NCBI GenBank assembly: GCA_037577475.1 | Contig: CM075203.1 | Location: forward strand, 2,202,001 to 2,266,000 | Source of the DNA: Chaunax sp. Z400 | Taxonomy: Eukaryota; Chordata; Actinopteri; Lophiiformes; Chaunacidae | DNA length: 64,000 bases | Reading direction: 5' to 3' | Shown here: in pieces, positions 62,280 through 64,000 of the stretch | Position numbering within the stretch: position 1 is the stretch's first letter | Layout: the number at the start of each line of letters is the position of its first letter | Position numbers and translations under genes: made by a program | Notes under the pieces: model-generated | Told to the model about the DNA's origin: nothing | Seen by the model: the letters and a program-made list of their open reading frames with translations, nothing else | The model's database searches: none

Positions 62280-63428
62280 TTAGCATGTATACGGGATTGC
62301 AGTCAGTCAAGAGTGAGTGTTCACCCAGCTCTCCTGTTGGCTCATCTCATTCACTGAAATATAACTCATGGGTCAGCAGTTGTTCAGCATGACTGACTTC
62401 ATTGTTCTCCTGGGCAGAGGTGAGCTGACATGATGGTCATTTGTTCAACACGTCTATTCCAGGAAAAGAGGCTGCTAATATGGTGACAGCTAGGCTAATT
62501 GGCATTGGGAAATTAAATATTCAAAATAGAGATATATGGGTCTGCATCCTCTCCTCTGTAGAACTGACAGTTATAGATAATTAGGAGTAAAATTCAGGAA
62601 TTCTTACAATAATTTTCTTTTTGTTTATCTGTGACAACATCTATATAATTATGAGAATTATAGATTTATTTTGTCAATGGACACACAGTACAGTCTAATA
62701 TTTTAATAATGCTGACCTATTTTCTTATTCCTTCCTGTACAGATTACTTTTTAAGATGTCCTTTTATTTATCTGCAAATATATTTTTATCAATGAAGGAA
62801 TTTTTAAAAATGAACAATTAATAAATACGAGTAAAGTACACGAGATCTGTATAAAACAATGGTTATTTCGCAACCGTAATAAGTAATATAGAACGTGAGA
62901 TTTGACGTAAACCCGGAAAAACACAACTGATGCATTCAATGGTTCCTCGTAAATGCCTAAATCTTTGATTATATTACACTTGTCTCATCTAAATACGACG
63001 TCTATAATATTTAAATTCATACGTTTGGCCGCAAAAAAATACACATTTATGCTTTAGATATGTAGTGGTAATTGTTGTTGTAGTTAACAAGTTAAATAGC
63101 GCAAAACTGTAATATTTTGTGTTCTAGTAAGAGAATAAATTAAACAAAATAGCCTAAAGATATCAAAAACAATTTATATATGTGATATATATATATAATT
63201 TATACAATCAATTCTTAGCTCAACATTTCTTTAAACGCCAGTTTTTGGAACGTCCAAGTGTCATTCCGAATTGAGAAAGGAATCCTCCGATAATTCTGAA
63301 GGCACCATTTAGGTTTGTCAGTCGCTCCTTAAACGCTTCCAAGATGCTTAAGAAAAATACATTATTTTGGCATATTTGTGAAGAATGACGTGTCCTCCAA
63401 AAACTCGGCATAACATAGCTGACTTAGA
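62280..63428. other. divergent spacer between gpx and fbxl15
   Basis: AT-rich sequence that must contain both promoters. No coding exon is recognised. A (TA)n run lies near 63178-63198. Confidence 0.5.
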
Positions 63429-63930
63429 ATGGAAGAAGAAACTAAGATACAAACGTGAGTGTCTTTTAAAATGTAGTTTTTTATTTAAAAAAGCAACCGG
63501 ATCGTTATTCCTGGAGCAAGCTAGCTGTCAGCTAACAGCGCTAGCTTTGCGAGTCCCAACTAAGTCATTGATGTGTTTGTTGTTGCTCCTATTTGTTCAT
63601 GACAGCTAACTTATGTTCATTATATATCACAGTGACAATCTAATTTAAGGTTGTTGTTTTTTTTTTACTGCTGATTCAATGTCATTCTTGCCTTTTAAGG
63701 CGTTAGTTTACTCGCGGCTCCTCGCAGTGTCAAAGTTCAGCTGTAAATCCAGGTCTGATTGCTTCAGCAGATGTCATCTGTTGGACTTGCCCTGGGAGGA
63801 TGTCCTGATTCCACATGTTTTATGCCATTTGCCGCTGCAACACCTTGTCAGCCTGCAAAGGGTGAGCAAGCAGTTCCAGCGCCTCATCCAGGTGCATCTG
63901 GCCCAGTGTAGGACGTTTGATCTGTCCTCG
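63429..63930 (+). CDS. fbxl15: fbxl15, F-box and leucine-rich repeat protein 15, 5' part
   Basis: Exons 63429-63454 and 63768-63930 encode 63 residues in phase; the gene runs off the window. FBXL15 is the substrate receptor of an SCF ubiquitin ligase that targets SMURF1 in BMP signalling. The spliced start reads MEEETKIQTRCHLLDLPWEDVLIPHVLCHLPLQ... The F-box spans about residues 13-55 (LLDLPWEDVL, LQRVSKQFQRLIQVHL), ending RTFDLSS at a GTAAAT donor. The short acidic lead before LLDLPWEDVL is typical of fish FBXL15. An unspliced reading of exon 2 that starts at 63679 gives a Ser/Lys-rich lead with no family resemblance, so I reject that start. The leucine-rich repeats lie to the right, outside the window. 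Confidence 0.88.
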
Positions 63931-64000
63931 GTAAATCCTGATTATTAGTCTTACTAGTCTTTATTTACAGATTATTCAACCTTCATTGTATTTCTGGTTT

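Noticed and set aside
63220..63411. 63-aa minus-strand frame containing ILEAFKERLTNLNGAFRIIGG
   Set aside because: Looks protein-like but lies in the fbxl15 promoter side, has no splice partner or recognised family, and most likely is chance.

Overview
This window reads as a teleost (ray-finned fish) nuclear chromosome. The protein-coding genes are split by short GT-AG introns, and their exons spell out vertebrate proteins. The spaces between them hold AT-rich sequence and repeats typical of fish: hAT-type and fold-back MITEs, (CTGT)n and (CA)n arrays, and 'agtaaaagta' repeats. I cannot name the species. All gene models were assembled by hand from splice sites and reading frame. Every complete model closes in frame from ATG to stop, but none has transcript support.

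Layout, left to right. 1-3.4 kb: first coding exon and promoter side of spock2 (minus), with part of its intron 1. 3.4-12.2 kb: gene-free, repeat-bearing spacer. 12.25-16.89 kb: ascc1 (minus, 9 coding exons). 17.47-18.59 kb: anapc16 (plus, 3 exons), divergent from ascc1 across a spacer of about 580 bp. 18.8-22.7 kb: repeats, including a (CTGT/TTGT)n array of about 0.7 kb. 22.78-24.42 kb: ddit4 (plus). 27.29-30.29 kb: dnajb12 (minus, 8 exons). 31.58-37.11 kb: scd (plus, 5 coding exons). 37.1-45.8 kb: probable long scd 3' region plus repeats, including an element of about 1.5 kb with terminal inverted repeats. 45.84-57.1 kb: sec31b (minus, 24 coding exons plus a 5' UTR exon). 57.40-60.35 kb: ndufb8 (minus, 5 exons). 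60.80-62.27 kb: a selenocysteine glutathione peroxidase (minus, 5 exons) with an in-frame TGA and a SECIS candidate. 63.43 kb to the end: first two coding exons of fbxl15 (plus, cut by the window edge).

The genes are unrelated housekeeping, secretory and stress-response genes, not a pathway or operon. They cover COPII coat (sec31b), ER chaperoning (dnajb12), ER lipid desaturation (scd), mitochondrial complex I (ndufb8), peroxide removal (gpx), mTORC1 inhibition (ddit4), APC/C (anapc16), DNA-alkylation and transcription co-activation (ascc1), extracellular matrix (spock2) and ubiquitin ligation (fbxl15). The order matches two blocks known from human chromosome 10 joined together: SPOCK2-ASCC1-ANAPC16-DDIT4-DNAJB12 (10q22) and SCD-SEC31B-NDUFB8 plus FBXL15 (10q24).

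I found no previously undescribed molecular system. The points most worth a second look are the Sec-GPX with its SECIS, the in-frame ddit4 intron that could be retained, the fold-back MITE family seeded through introns and spacers, a hAT MITE with a perfect 8-bp target duplication nested in another repeat, the (CTGT)n array that looks grown from a transposable element's own end, and an out-of-frame CAG-repeat uORF over the spock2 start.
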